The position numbers were made by a program, and so were the translations under genes. Of a stretch of DNA of 31,483 nucleotides, positions 1 through 9,139 are shown in pieces. Below the pieces are notes generated by a model that saw only the letters and a program-made list of their open reading frames with translations, was not told the DNA's origin and made no database searches. Every line of letters begins with the position of its first letter. Position 1 is the first letter of the stretch. Source of the stretch: Gracilariopsis chorda (taxonomy: Eukaryota; Rhodophyta; Florideophyceae; Gracilariales; Gracilariaceae); contig NBIV01000444.1 of NCBI GenBank assembly GCA_003194525.1, positions 1 through 31,483 on the forward strand, read 5' to 3'.

Positions 1-1150
1 CACTTGGCTAACTAGTCCCCACACCCACCGCCGCTTCCACATTCCGTAACCCCGCCGAACAACATCATCACAATGTCGCAGTACAACGCCGCCTTTAAAC
101 ACCGCCCGTCGGCCGCGAGCTGCTTCCTCCACGGCTGATCAGCCCCCTTCCGTCGGTCGTGCAGCTGCTGTGCTCACCGCAGCCGTTCATATCGGGTTCC
201 ACAACACTCCCCCCTCTGCAGTGGCCGTTTGCACCGCCGCAGCCGCCGCATCTCGCCGCCGCCACTGCTACCTACGCGCTCATGGCGCGGTCGCGGCACT
301 CCCTCGACGACTTCACTCAGTGTTGCAGCCCACAGCCATCGCTGCATCCGCCGCCATGGCATTCCCGCGACCTCACGCCGTGCGTGCCTCCCACATGGAG
401 TGCGTTACCGCTGACAGAAGCGTCCACCGCTGGGCGCGGCGATGTGGTGAAGCCGGACGACGACATGCGACTGCCGTATCGCCGATGGCGAGAGTTTCAG
501 TGAAAGCAGTGCTCGCCACAATGGCAGTTGCAATAGCTGGTTAAAAACGGCGGTGGCGGCGAGAGCGAGAAAAGGGTGGCAGCGGCGGTAAAAGCGTTGA
601 AATCGAGAACGAAAATGACGGTGCCGGCGGGTGAGAACAGTGATGAGAGCGGCGGTGTTCACGCGTTACCACCGTGGGCGACAGTGGCGGTGGCGGAAAT
701 GTTGGGTTGAATACGTTTGGTTGGAGCTGCGCATGCGGGAAGGGGTGATGGCGGAGATCGAGGCACCTGTACATGGCTTCGCTGCACTGCTTTGAAAGAA
801 GACGAGCTCGCAGGCATAACCTAAGAACCTAAAAAATATATAGGTTAACAGATACAGCCCAATGACGGCCTGTTTCGACTCCTTGCTAACTAATAACTCA
901 ACTCTTGTAACACTGATCGGGCGCAAGACTTTGTTGAACCGTCGGCAAACGGCGCTATGACTGTGGGTTGGCAATCGAGAAGTACTGTTTGTTCGATAGA
1001 CGGTGTAGCGAACAAGAAACAAGTCAAAGCCTATTGTAAGGACAGTTGTTACGACGACAGAGTTACTAATCGGCAAACGTTCGCAGCAGGAGTCCAGCTG
1101 CAACTATCAACAAGTATATATGCACTTGAAGACGTTCAGCAGCGAACGCT
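1..1150. other. GC-rich stretch without a supported gene
   Basis: The first 700 bases are rich in GCC/GCG and CpG and open in several frames on both strands at once, which is what GC-rich non-coding DNA does. None of the resulting translations shows a domain, a hydrophobic segment or a consistent composition. From about 700 to 1150 the base composition drops to average and I see nothing identifiable. It could include a CpG-island-like promoter, but I see no gene start that it would serve. Confidence 0.5.
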
Positions 1151-1323
1151 TTTCTACTTTACTGCGTCTGGTTGTGTATGTTCATGGGGTGAGTATGATA
1201 GCGTGAAAACGGGTGCGCATGATATTCTATGTGTATTGCGAAGAGAACACCAAAGCGAAACACCGAAGCGAAAGCCGAAAACACTTCAATGAGACGCCAA
1301 TCGCTTCTCTTTAAAACATTGCT

Positions 1324-1715
1324 ATGTGCTTCAACCACTGCCTCTTCAACCATATCATCTACTACCGGTATTTTGTCTGTCTCGATTCCATGCAGCGTGT
1401 CCCAGAAGACTTTGCGCAACCCACAATGGAGAAGTACCCCGTGCCAGATGTCGCAGCGTCCTACAAGAAGTTCAAAACGTACACGGCAAATCAACAACAG
1501 CCGAAATGAGCATGATGCGGGCGACATTGTGCCAGCCATGGCGAAGGAGCCTTCCGAATGCGACGACACTCAAGCCGTCAGGGTGAAGCGCTCCGCTACG
1601 AGTAATGCCGACGATCGCAGCAATGGCACTGTGAATGAGAATGTTGAGGATTACAGCCAAGTCCAAAAGCAAGCGGCGTCCGTAACTCAAAGAAGAGTAA
1701 GAGAAACGAACAGAA
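1324..1715 (+). pseudogene. Fragment of an unrecognised charged protein, frameshifted
   Basis: Two frames read like protein in succession. Positions 1324-1509 end in a stretch with the motif VAASYKKFKTY. The next frame, open to 1786, carries a Ser/Asn/Asp-rich polar segment containing VPAMAKEPSECDDTQ. The change of frame near 1505 suggests a one- or two-base indel. A good splice donor, GTAAGT, lies at 1716-1721, with a possible acceptor (TTTATGTAG) ending at 1786. This 71-base interval would lead towards the coiled-coil segment at 1791-2084, but the phase does not match without a further indel. I do not recognise the family. It may be the 5' part of the same gene as the next entry. Confidence 0.35.
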
Positions 1716-1790
1716 GTAAGTTCTACTGTCCATGGGAATTCTTCTCTTTGCAAAGAATGTCTGACACGTCGGCTACCTTTATGTAGAGCG

Positions 1791-2084
1791 GTGCCGCATT
1801 GCTCATGCTGTGCTAAAGCGGAGAAGCGGTTAAACCGTTATATCTGCACCAACGGTTTTTGGAAAGAGGAAGGTGAACGTTTACTTATAGAGACAGGTGA
1901 GCTACAGCAAGAGCTCAAGCAATGGAAAAACCATGCTGCCGCACTGCAAGTCGAAGCAAGGAAGCTTAAGGAAAAGCTTCAGCAAATCGAAGACGAGGGA
2001 GTTCTTCGTGAAGCACCTCGACCAATTCTCGTGCCCCAGTTTGGTACCTTGTGTGCAGTGCACAATGTGCAGTGCACATGTTGA
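1791..2084 (+). CDS. Coiled-coil fragment with Cys cluster
   Basis: This open frame encodes about 97 residues. It begins with a Cys-rich patch (HCSCCAKAEK) and then runs into an amphipathic, Glu/Lys/Leu/Gln-rich stretch (roughly residues 28-75) with heptad spacing typical of a coiled coil. It closes with a second short Cys pair. There is no ATG at the beginning: the frame opens just after a plausible 3' splice site at 1785-1786, so this is more likely an internal or last exon than a whole gene. Its natural partner is the polar segment just upstream. I do not recognise a family. The amphipathic pattern argues that it is genuinely coding, while the missing start and phase mismatch argue that the gene is incomplete or decayed. 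Confidence 0.4.
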   Translation: MPHCSCCAKAEKRLNRYICTNGFWKEEGERLLIETGELQQELKQWKNHAAALQVEARKLKEKLQQIEDEGVLREAPRPILVPQFGTLCAVHNVQCTC

Positions 2085-2603
2085 CCGCCATGGCGACAAA
2101 TATGCGTCGACCTGCGGTCATGGAGCGAATGTACTTTCTCGAAGTAAACCATTGGTTGCTGCAGAGTCTTTGAGTAAAGATAGGCTGTGATCAACTGCAT
2201 CTGCAAGCCAACTCTCTCTTCCAACTTACTCTCTCCCCGTCCACACTTTCTTCCTCCCTGATGTTGCTATAGACAAACCCCATGCTACGAGTCACTACCA
2301 CCGCCACCACCACGGCAAATGTCACGATACTTCATAACGTCAAAGGTAAGGCGAACTGTACCCCCAAGCCGACGCAGTGATTGGGGCTTTCCAAAAACGG
2401 ACACAATGACACTTGAGAGACTTGGAGACGTCCTTGCCAAATTTTGGCCACTTACGGCTGTCAGAAAAGATCAGTACGCGCATCTCCCTAGCGTACAAAT
2501 GGCTATACCTTAATCGAAGTTGCATGGCCATTTTTGCGCTAGGGAGACCATGGAGTTTCGTTCAAGACTTCTCTCTCCGTCAACATGCTCAGAAGCATAC
2601 GCA
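2085..2603. other. No supported gene
   Basis: Short frames are open on both strands, but none shows a recognisable motif. A CCACC-rich patch lies at about 2297-2316. The stretch is probably the spacer between the coiled-coil fragment and the 3' end of the WD40 relic. Confidence 0.4.
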
Positions 2604-4562
2604 TTATTCTTTTTTCCGCAAAACGGCCAGAAGTTCGAGCCATGCGCTTCGGAGAAGTACCTGTCTAACTCGAAACACCCGTCTGTCCGTAACCGCCAAG
2701 ATCTCGTGTTCATCGGCGATGCGTCCTATTATCTTTCCGGCTGTTGTGCGACAAGACGCAGTCCAGCAAGTTCGATCAACTCTGTGGCGACAAAAAGCTG
2801 AGGTCCATTCTGCAGCACTGGACGTCAGTTTGCATTGCGAACTTTTGACCTCCCGCAATTTTCCATAACCTCGATCATCGCAGGATACAACGTACGAGGC
2901 GTCTAAGTCCGCTTCCACACGTACCACTTCCCTGCTGTGAACAAACGCGTCACCGATCGCCATTCCGCTGGTGACGTCCCAAACGCGGACTGTGCCGCCC
3001 CAGCATCCGGACATGACTCGCTCCCCATTACCGCTCAACCCCACACTCCGGATCCAATCTTAGTGTCTCCGCAGAGGCGATCCCACCGTCTGCCCTGTGT
3101 CTACATCCCACACAGTCACCGACAAGAGGTCGCCCGATAAACTGAACGCAATTCGATCTCCTGTCCCGCTCATCGCCACGCATGGGTACCATGATACGTC
3201 ATGCGTCACGATCGTCACACTTCGGTTGTCAAGGTCCCACACGTAACTCCCTTCCTCTGATCTTCGCCATGCCCCTCCTCAACACAAGAAAACACTACCC
3301 GCGTACTACAAGAAGAATCCGTGTTCACTGCTACAGAGAAAATAGCGCCCAGTTCTTTTCCTTCGATGTTGGAGAGAGGCTCGCCAAAGTCGACCAAGAG
3401 CTCGTCAAAGAGCTCGCCAAGGAGCTCTCGTGAGCGCATGCCAAAGACCAAGCGCTCGTCATGATTCGAGGTCCATACCCACACAGCACCGTCCCGCAAC
3501 CCGGCCACAATGCGTGTACTACATGTTTTTTTGCAGTGCCCGGTCGCAAAACACGTCACCTCGTCCTTGTGGCCTTCCAGTTCTAACAACCTGAGTACCA
3601 GTCCTTCTTCCCTGTGCGTGCCATACACGAACGCAACCGTCACTAAACCCGGTGACTAACGGGATGTTGGAGTCACAAGCAACACAGTTGATTCGTCCTG
3701 TATACCGTTTCGGATACAGTGATGCGTTCATGTTCTCGACGTCGAACACGCGAATCGCTTCCCGAGATATTGTGGTCACAATCTCGGTTCCATCACTGTT
3801 TACGGCAATAGTCCAGTCAACTCCACCTCAAGAGGCTCTTCAAGCATCACATTTCGTTCTGCGTCCCAAAAACGCATCGTTTTATAAGAAGAAACGGAAA
3901 TGATTCTTTTTCCGTCTCTACTCACAACACGACACACATGATCGGTGTGACCGTGAATTGGTTCTTGCACAGACCCAGTACTGGAGATATTCCAAATTCG
4001 AATACGGCCATCGTTCAACCCGCTCAACACTCGCTTTCCATCCGTACAGATGGCGACACAGAAAACATAATCATTCTCCATCCCAAGCGGCGCTGCCATA
4101 TTTTCACCGATTTCCATGTCCAAAACGTGAATGCATCTCTACATGATATGTGACGGTGACATACAATCTGCTTTGCGTCGAAGCTCAGATCAATAGCTCC
4201 CAAGTTCTCATCTACCTGTGGTGCTTCCAATGGATTTCCTAGTTCTTTTTGTCTCTTTACGTTCCAAACATATACACGCCCCTCCTGCAAGTCATACGCA
4301 ACTGTGCTTCCGTCGCCACTCATTTCAGCGAATTAGACATCCAATGAGAATGTTCTCGGCATGGAACATCAGCCATTGATCGTACGTCATACTGGGAGAT
4401 AAGCTTCTTGAGCATCATCATGAAACGGTCGACATCCTCACCAATCCGATCGGCAATGGCATCGAAATCCTCTGGTGTGTCAGTATTCTTAGATCTTTCG
4501 CTAGTGCTCTGATGATACAGTGCTAAACCAAGTACATCAACCAATCGCATACAACCGGACAA
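2604..4562 (-). pseudogene. WD40 beta-propeller protein, decayed
   Basis: Reading from 4562 down to 2604, successive frames carry a run of WD40 blades: VYVWNV, IRIWNI, MRFWDA, IRVFDV, VRVWHA, VWVWTS, VTVWDV and VRVWDV, several preceded by GH or DG-type turns (for example GHTDHV, LEGHKDEV, SRDGKRIISVS). At least eight blades are visible, enough for one seven- or eight-bladed propeller plus extra. A helical linker without WD repeats (4562-4320, with an acidic segment around DFDAIADRIG) precedes them, as in NACHT/NLR-like or other signalling proteins, but no NTPase motif is present. The reading frame changes at about 4320, 4110, 3790, 3640, 3240 and 3050, so the gene is a pseudogene unless many tiny introns exist, which I do not see. 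The 5' end stops where a duplicated coiled-coil fragment begins (4556), so the N-terminal part is missing. Confidence 0.8.
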
Positions 4563-4993
4563 GTTGTAACCGAAACTACACCAATATCAAATGACCCCAT
4601 CAACGATCGTGATGCACGTAAGATCACTTCAAAGCAGTTGATGCATCCCCCAAGTCCGGACCACAATGTCCGCCAAAACAAAGCAAAATAACGTGCCAAA
4701 ACTCGTGTCCTGCGAACAACATGGAATCAAGCCGAGAATCGAGCAGATGCCGCAGAGAGTCGAGCATGCGCAGAGATCGAGCAGATGCCGCAGAGAGCAG
4801 CCGCAGAGAAGAGAGCAAGGGAGGTGCAGAAGCAGCTTGAAGCGTTAACTGATAATCCGACAGAGTCGTCTGCGAAGTATCAGAGCTCACTGTCTGCATC
4901 ATGTGGAAGTGGGAAAGGCTCTGCTTCTGCATCTAGTAGTGGCATAAGCTCACCCCCCCCCCCCCCGACAACGACAGAAACGGTCAAATGAGT
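4556..4993 (+). repeat. Partial duplicate of the 19.3-20.2 kb coiled-coil gene
   Basis: This segment is nearly identical to 19797-20221 in the same orientation. The first 100 or so bases match almost base for base (offset 15,241), and both copies end in the same codons up to the TGA. Differences lie in the ENRAD-type heptad repeats (bases 4740-4805 are rearranged), in one inserted base, and in a poly-C tract. Translation shows the same C-terminal coiled coil and Ser-rich tail, but in shifting frames, so the copy is a dead 3' fragment. Its left edge coincides with the broken 5' end of the WD40 relic, which suggests that the duplication or insertion event removed the start of that gene. Confidence 0.9.
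4953..4966 (+). repeat. Poly-C tract (14 C)
   Basis: Fourteen consecutive C residues lie here. The homologous position in the longer copy (20185-20191) has seven. The tract has expanded by slippage, adding to the frame damage in this copy. It would encode Pro in the SSPP region of the tail. Confidence 0.9.
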
Positions 4994-4999
4994 GATGGA

Positions 5000-5525
5000 A
5001 AATGACCCAGAACACAATAAACGGCGCGCACGTCACCGCTGACGCCACGACTTAATTGCTCTCTAAGTTGATTGCAAGCCGTTGGCGTCAACCACGTCAA
5101 GTTGTCCAGTCCACCGTACGCCCTCACGGGAGGGAAAGGAGGGGGGGTGAGGGAGCGGGGGAACGGGGGGGAGGAAGAAGAGGGCGGGGGCAGGGAGCGC
5201 GGAGTGAGGAGGGGGGCGGAGTAGATCGGAAGAGCGCGCTTGTGGCGGGCAGAGGGAGGCGGGCGCACAGGCGGCGAAAAGGAAAGCAGAGCAGCGCAGT
5301 GCTCGCCGCGGGCGCGCGGTGCAGCAAGCGCAGCAACAGCGCGCGTTTTGATTTTACGAAAGCGCCCGCCACACAGCAGCCGGCGCGTGTACTGCCCCAG
5401 TTCCAACTCCGACATGGTCACGTGGCGCCGCTGCGCGCGCCACACCGCGTACCCGTCCCCGGCATTTTCACCCCCATATCGTTGTTAATGAACGGTGTAA
5501 AAACAAATTATTCGACGGTTTGAGA
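5000..5525. other. CpG-rich island with G-rich strand, possible G-quadruplex
   Basis: From about 5100 to 5460 the DNA is very GC-rich. Positions 5127-5172 on the plus strand consist of many G-runs (GGG, seven Gs, GGG, five Gs, seven Gs) separated by 1-4 bases, which fits the G3+N1-7 quadruplex rule. Overlapping long frames exist on both strands, but they are Arg/Gly/Ala or Pro/Ser low-complexity translations with no domain, so I do not call a gene. A promoter island is possible: ORF-like material lies on the plus strand from 5810. A similar GC-rich island follows the other copy of the duplicated coiled-coil segment (20280-20830). Confidence 0.55.
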
Positions 5526-5809
5526 GCTACAAACCAATCACGCCTGATCACCGCAGACAGTAAGTATCTGTGCGACTTCAAGCCAGTTGTGGCTCTGTTA
5601 AAGAAGATGATGCGCATCTCTTAAACCTGCGCACTCGGAGCTCCTGATCATTTTACATCAAACTACTATACAAAAACATCCAATGTTTTGACAGTTGCTC
5701 TTGCCAGTCTTTGTTGCACGCACTAACGCCTTATTTTGTCAATGAGTATCGTAGATCACGCACAAAACAAACATCTATCAACGACTGACCACACAAGCCT
5801 CAGTACAAC
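5526..5809. other. AT-richer spacer without gene
   Basis: No motif, repeat or convincing frame is visible. It lies between the GC island and the Myb/SANT-like fragment and could be a 5' untranslated or intergenic stretch. Confidence 0.4.
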
Positions 5810-6128
5810 ATGTCAAAATCCACATCACAAAGTACTGCATCGAATGATCAAACAACAAAAGTTAAGTGCTGTGACAGTAGTATAACGCACAAAACTCGCT
5901 TTCCCGCTACGAGAAGCTTTGGATAATCCTGTCATTGTTCGTGACGCTGAGCTGTTTTCACATCTTGCAAAGTTCAATCCGAGCATGAGTTTTGTGCACG
6001 ATGCTAAACTCAAAATTATCGAGCAACTCAAAGAAAAAGTTGACAACTCTGATAACAAATGCATCCGAACAAATATAACCGAGTCAGATCGGAGCAGCAA
6101 AGACGTTCTTCAAACAAAAAACGGATGA
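5810..6128 (+). pseudogene. Possible Myb/SANT-like DNA-binding protein fragment, frameshifted
   Basis: An ATG at 5810 opens a Ser/Thr-rich leader that reaches the motif KTRFPATRSFG and stops at 5922. The frame that continues the sense (5919-6128) reads D-AELFSHLAKFNPSM and then a helix IIEQLKEKV followed by TESDRSSKDVL. This spacing (RF, about 20 residues, D..L..HLAKFNP, helix, then D-R..LL) resembles the Myb/SANT-like domain also seen at 21.1-22.1 kb, which reads RFTQA, D-IFLLQAV and DRFKRLV. One indel near 5915 breaks the frame, and the downstream half of the gene is absent or unrecognisable. This is a tentative assignment from pattern similarity only. Confidence 0.4.
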
Positions 6129-6231
6129 AAATAATTGCCTGCACAGCCCAACTTGTGAATGGCAAGCACAGAAAGAACATAATGGGCCACACGAAAAGTG
6201 TGCTCCTGAGTCACTATCACCGTTACTTTGT

Positions 6232-6477
6232 ATGGCGCCCGTACGTGTCAGGAAGAAGAAGGATGGTAAGAGTTTTGAAGTCGTCAAAATGACCCCTGTG
6301 AAGCGATCTGCCCGAACGCCACGAAAAGCGACAGAGAAAGTTGTTGGAAGGTGGAGAGAAAGAGAAGCGCTTTTCGATACGTTCCCTTCGGACGTCGAAA
6401 AAATAACTCGCACCGTCAAATTTGTACTACAAAGGAAACTTCAGCTTCTCGACCTGTTCTGGATAGAGCTCCTTTGA
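6232..6477 (+). CDS. Small basic ORF, doubtful
   Basis: This frame encodes 81 residues, very basic in the first 50 (VRKKKDGKS, TPVKRSARTPRK), with a more hydrophobic end. The basic half looks like a nuclear or DNA-binding tail and lies 3' of the Myb/SANT-like fragment, so it may be a decayed continuation of that gene. The last part overlaps the minus-strand beta-propeller fragment, so at most the first two thirds can be real. I do not recognise it. Confidence 0.25.
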   Translation: MAPVRVRKKKDGKSFEVVKMTPVKRSARTPRKATEKVVGRWREREALFDTFPSDVEKITRTVKFVLQRKLQLLDLFWIELL

Positions 6478-6714
6478 CGACCAACGACAGTCCACCTTCC
6501 GGATGGCGAACAAGGAGATTCTTCAAGCTTTGCCACAAACGTCTTGGAACCTATGTGGCTCAGGCTTTGCCGTTCCGTACATTTGCCCATTAGTGGATCC
6601 CACAGCATACACCCTACCAGACTCATCAACGTCAATTGCATTGCATATACATCGTCTCCTTTTGATTGTCCTCGCAGGCTTATGCCGTCTGCAAATTATG
6701 CCAGACGAGGGCAT
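6441..6714 (-). pseudogene. Beta-propeller (SBBP-type repeat) fragment
   Basis: Two overlapping minus-strand frames together give one blade of the SBBP/NHL kind. One has AIDVDESGRVYAVGSTNG, matching the family pattern of a Val/Ile-Asp, a D-x-S-G turn, then vYvvGst. The other has KTFVAKLEE followed by RWTVVGRQ, matching the DafvaKl...w..q.G half of the repeat. The switch of frame near 6570 means the gene is broken. Such repeats make extracellular or cell-surface propellers. On the same strand upstream lies a Cys-rich secreted protein, so the two may be remnants of one large extracellular protein. Confidence 0.5.
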
Positions 6715-6792
6715 CTTTACTGCAGAATGAAACTTGGAAGCGCTTCAAGGGGGCGCTGATCCTCCGTACCCTTGCGGTGTTCATGAGCACTG

Positions 6793-7194
6793 TCACTTTT
6801 CCGCGTTCTGTAGGGCTTGCGTTTCTTCCTTCTTCTCGAGAATACATGGTAACGTGATTGCCAAGCGACCTATAAGCCCACCCGAGCAGCGGTACGTAGC
6901 ATATGCTCCTCTACTCGAGTCTGGTACCTGGGCGAAGGCCAGAAGCGACAATCCATGCGTATGACTATCTAACCGCCATCGCCATTGATAACGCACACTG
7001 TTCACAGACATAACAGCTGAACGGCATTGAACCAGTTGACAATAAGTGCGCATCATCATTGGAAGCCCATTATACAAAACCATATGTCCCGGTTGTAGCA
7101 CAGCTTTGTTGAGCATCACATAAAACTCGTGCCGGAATATGTTTAGAGTATAGCAGCATATTCTCCGGGAGGTGTCGAAGCGATTTCGCAGCAA
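6793..7194 (-). CDS. Unrecognised ORF between the propeller and Cys-rich segments
   Basis: This minus-strand frame gives 133 residues. It contains GHMVLYNGLPMMMRTYC and a C-x-S/G-rich stretch, with no family I recognise. Composition looks protein-like in the first 100 residues and charged at the end (KKEETQ). Position and strand suggest it may be the middle of a secreted protein that starts at 7795 and ends in the beta-propeller fragment, with frames changed by indels. On its own it supports no function. Confidence 0.3.
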   Translation of the reverse strand: MLRNRFDTSRRICCYTLNIFRHEFYVMLNKAVLQPGHMVLYNGLPMMMRTYCQLVQCRSAVMSVNSVRYQWRWRLDSHTHGLSLLAFAQVPDSSRGAYATYRCSGGLIGRLAITLPCILEKKEETQALQNAEK

Positions 7195-7381
7195 TACATA
7201 CTGGAAACACCGTCTATATCATCGGGTTGATCTTCTCGCTGTTCTTGATCGCGACCTTCTTCGGTTTGTTTAGGTGAGTCCTGTTCGAGATGCAATGGAG
7301 CTGCAACAGGAGTCGAGTCGGGAATTTCGGGTTCTAGACTAGGTTCTGGTGCTGGTGATTGTGTGATGGGGGGTTCGGCAG
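7143..7381 (-). pseudogene. Acidic Pro/Glu-rich continuation of the Cys-rich protein
   Basis: In the frame adjacent to the Cys-rich ORF, the minus strand encodes PITQSPAPEPSLEPEIPD, then an acidic Gln/Glu/Asp-rich run ending near DDIDGVSS. This is what an extracellular linker between domains looks like, and it starts where the other frame turns into His/Gln/Asn nonsense. I infer that an indel at about 7370 separates the two. It is not an independent gene. Confidence 0.35.
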
Positions 7382-7795
7382 AGGAGCTGGCAGCACAGAA
7401 GGAGAAGAAAGAATGGTGACGCAGGGGGCGTGAGAAGGGCAGCCTGCAACTGAAGAACAAGGGGTGAGGTCGACAAAGTCCATCTGAGAATTGTGAACGC
7501 ATACAGACACGTCTGGAAACGTTATAACAGAGGAGACTCTGCCTGGAACGGGAATACAGGTCTCTGTCTCAGAGCAGTCGGAGGAAGAATTGCATGTTGC
7601 TTGTTGTATGGTTTGAGGAAGACAGGCGCAATACGAGGATGTCTGAGAGCAGTCAGTGGAAGAGCTGATGCTTATGCACTGCAGATTCGGGGTGCAATCG
7701 GACTGAAGACGGCATCTTGGAAAGGAATTGGACGCTGCTTGTACGGCAGGGAACGAAGTTTGCGTAAGGATTAGAAGGAGGAAGAGGTGCGGCAT
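7334..7795 (-). CDS. Secreted cysteine-rich protein with signal peptide
   Basis: Starting at the ATG at 7795, the 153-residue product opens with a textbook signal peptide: a hydrophobic core LFLLLIL within the first 11 residues and a likely cleavage after AVQA (residue 20). The mature part has 13 Cys at 28, 34, 40, 49, 56, 58, 68, 74, 80, 99, 113, 119 and 125, arranged as repeats of C-x5-C-x5-C (RCRLQSDCTPNLQC and TCNSSSDCSETETC). This is typical of small disulfide-bonded extracellular or cell-wall modules. The frame stays open upstream of 7795 to 7960, but only the 7795 start gives a signal peptide. After about 7370 the neighbouring frame (to 7143) reads on as a Pro/Glu/Asp-rich linker (PAPEPSLEPEIPD), so the protein probably continued before a frameshift. 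I do not recognise the exact family. Confidence 0.55.
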   Translation of the reverse strand: MPHLFLLLILTQTSFPAVQAASNSFPRCRLQSDCTPNLQCISISSSTDCSQTSSYCACLPQTIQQATCNSSSDCSETETCIPVPGRVSSVITFPDVSVCVHNSQMDFVDLTPCSSVAGCPSHAPCVTILSSPSVLPAPLPNPPSHNHQHQNLV

Positions 7796-7799
7796 GAAG

Positions 7800-8983
7800 T
7801 TGATTAGTCGGGAAGGCTTCGATTGCGTTGGCGAGCTCCGTGGCGAGCAAATCCATAAATTCAGGTAACATGTTTTGCAGAGCACATGCGGACACGCTGA
7901 TGCGTTCTCGATTTGCGAACTTTTTTCTTCCGTGTTTCCCTCTCGCAAGTTTGGCTGCATTGATAACCGACGTGTGCGCTAGCACGACCGACCTCTCCAA
8001 GACCCGGCTCATTGTGTCGTCGCTCAATGCCATACACGCCGATGCAAAGTTAATGTCCACGACTTTGCAAACATTCTCTTCAACGACTGTTACAAATTTG
8101 GTTCCTAGTGCTTCGTAAAAGGCATCCTCTGCGCACTGCCCCCCACTCTGAAGAATGAGAACAAGATTTGTGACGACGTATTCTGACAAGGCAGACATGT
8201 GAATTGTCAGCTGTCGAATAAAAAGCGAAGGATTCCGCTTCAAACCAAGACGAGATATGATGATGGGAAGGAAGGAGGCAGTCAAACAACAAGAAAAACG
8301 TTTAACTCTTCGGGCAGAACGGGTTTCAGATATCTCTGTCTATTTTGTGCAGGTATGTTGGGACCTGTGCAAACCAGAATAGATGATGGGTATTTTGTGA
8401 TAACTTCAAAAAGGTGTGTCGCTCTCGTTCCTGTAGGCAGTCGGGCTACAAACGAACAAATGTGCTTCCAATGCGAAATCGGATTCTTATTTAAGCCAAG
8501 AAACGGGTTTGAGGAAGGCATGATTGTAATGAGGGTTTCTTCCTTCAACGACTTGACCGAAGCAGTTACACGGCGTGTTTTCGTTCCACGAATATGCGGC
8601 GTACGCGTCAGCAAATCATCCATGATTTGTGGAATGCACTGTAGAATGTTAAAGTTTACCAGACTAGTGGGAAATGGAAAATGAGTGGCGGTTTCACTCG
8701 TTGACCAACGACGGTTTGCTGGAGGCTTGTGAGATGGCTGTGTTCGAGTGTGGGTGCGATTGAACACGTGCAGAAGCACAAACCAATTCGTTTGTGCGCG
8801 CGCTTCCGGGAATGCATGGAGCAGTATCGCACTATCTTGTGCGCGGGAAGACCAGCATACATTCCGGCCACTTTTTGATGATTTCTCCAACATCCATCCC
8901 GTGTCTTTCTCGCATACTTGGCAGGCAGGTTCGGCGAGACCTTGTTCGCAAAGGACACCTTGGAACAAATTGGTCCACATCAT
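7800..8983 (-). CDS. Unrecognised helical protein, two frames
   Basis: Two long minus-strand frames abut. The first (8983-8282, 233 aa) includes FNILQCIPQIMDDLLTR and SNPFLGLNKNPISHW. The second (8285-7653) includes LSEYVVTNLVLILQ, EDAFYEALGTKFVTVVEEN and NMLPEFMDLLATELANA. Both look genuinely coding: alternating hydrophobic positions, few rare residues, amphipathic helices. They meet in a four-base overlap, so either an indel at about 8283 or a missed intron splits one gene of around 390 codons. Past about 7800 the second frame overlaps the upstream part of the Cys-rich gene and loses protein character, so the true end is probably near there. I see no known domain and do not propose a function. 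Confidence 0.45.
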
Positions 8984-9026
8984 TCAGTACTCCCGGTCGC
9001 GGAAAGTTGCGTTGCCCACCCGGAAG

Positions 9027-9083
9027 GGTTAAAAAGAGGAGCGAGTGGTGACGGACCGTCACCACTCGCTCCTCTTTTTAACC
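9027..9083. repeat. Perfect palindrome, 28-bp arms with 1-base centre
   Basis: The left arm 9027-9054 and right arm 9056-9083 are exact reverse complements, separated only by the A at 9055. The sequence starts GGTTAAAAAGAGGAG and is not a simple repeat. It would form a long cruciform or RNA hairpin. Confidence 0.97.
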
Positions 9084-9139
9084 GATGCTCACCTCCCATC
9101 ATACGCCACAGTGTGGCGTATGATGGGAGGTGAGCATCG
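9083..9139. repeat. Second perfect palindrome, 28-bp arms with 1-base centre
   Basis: The left arm 9083-9110 and right arm 9112-9139 are exact reverse complements around the G at 9111. The sequence begins CGATGCTCACCTCCC and is unrelated to the first palindrome, but it has the same arm length and spacer, and it shares the boundary base 9083 with the first. A plus-strand frame (9130-9336) starts inside its right arm. Confidence 0.97.

Noticed and set aside
174..662. Overlapping long frames on both strands in the first 700 bases
   Set aside because: GC-rich DNA opens many frames. Translations are low complexity and no motif is seen.
4984..5523. Frames of 150-155 codons on both strands over the G-rich island
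   Set aside because: Arg/Gly or Pro/Ser low complexity caused by base composition. No start context or domain.
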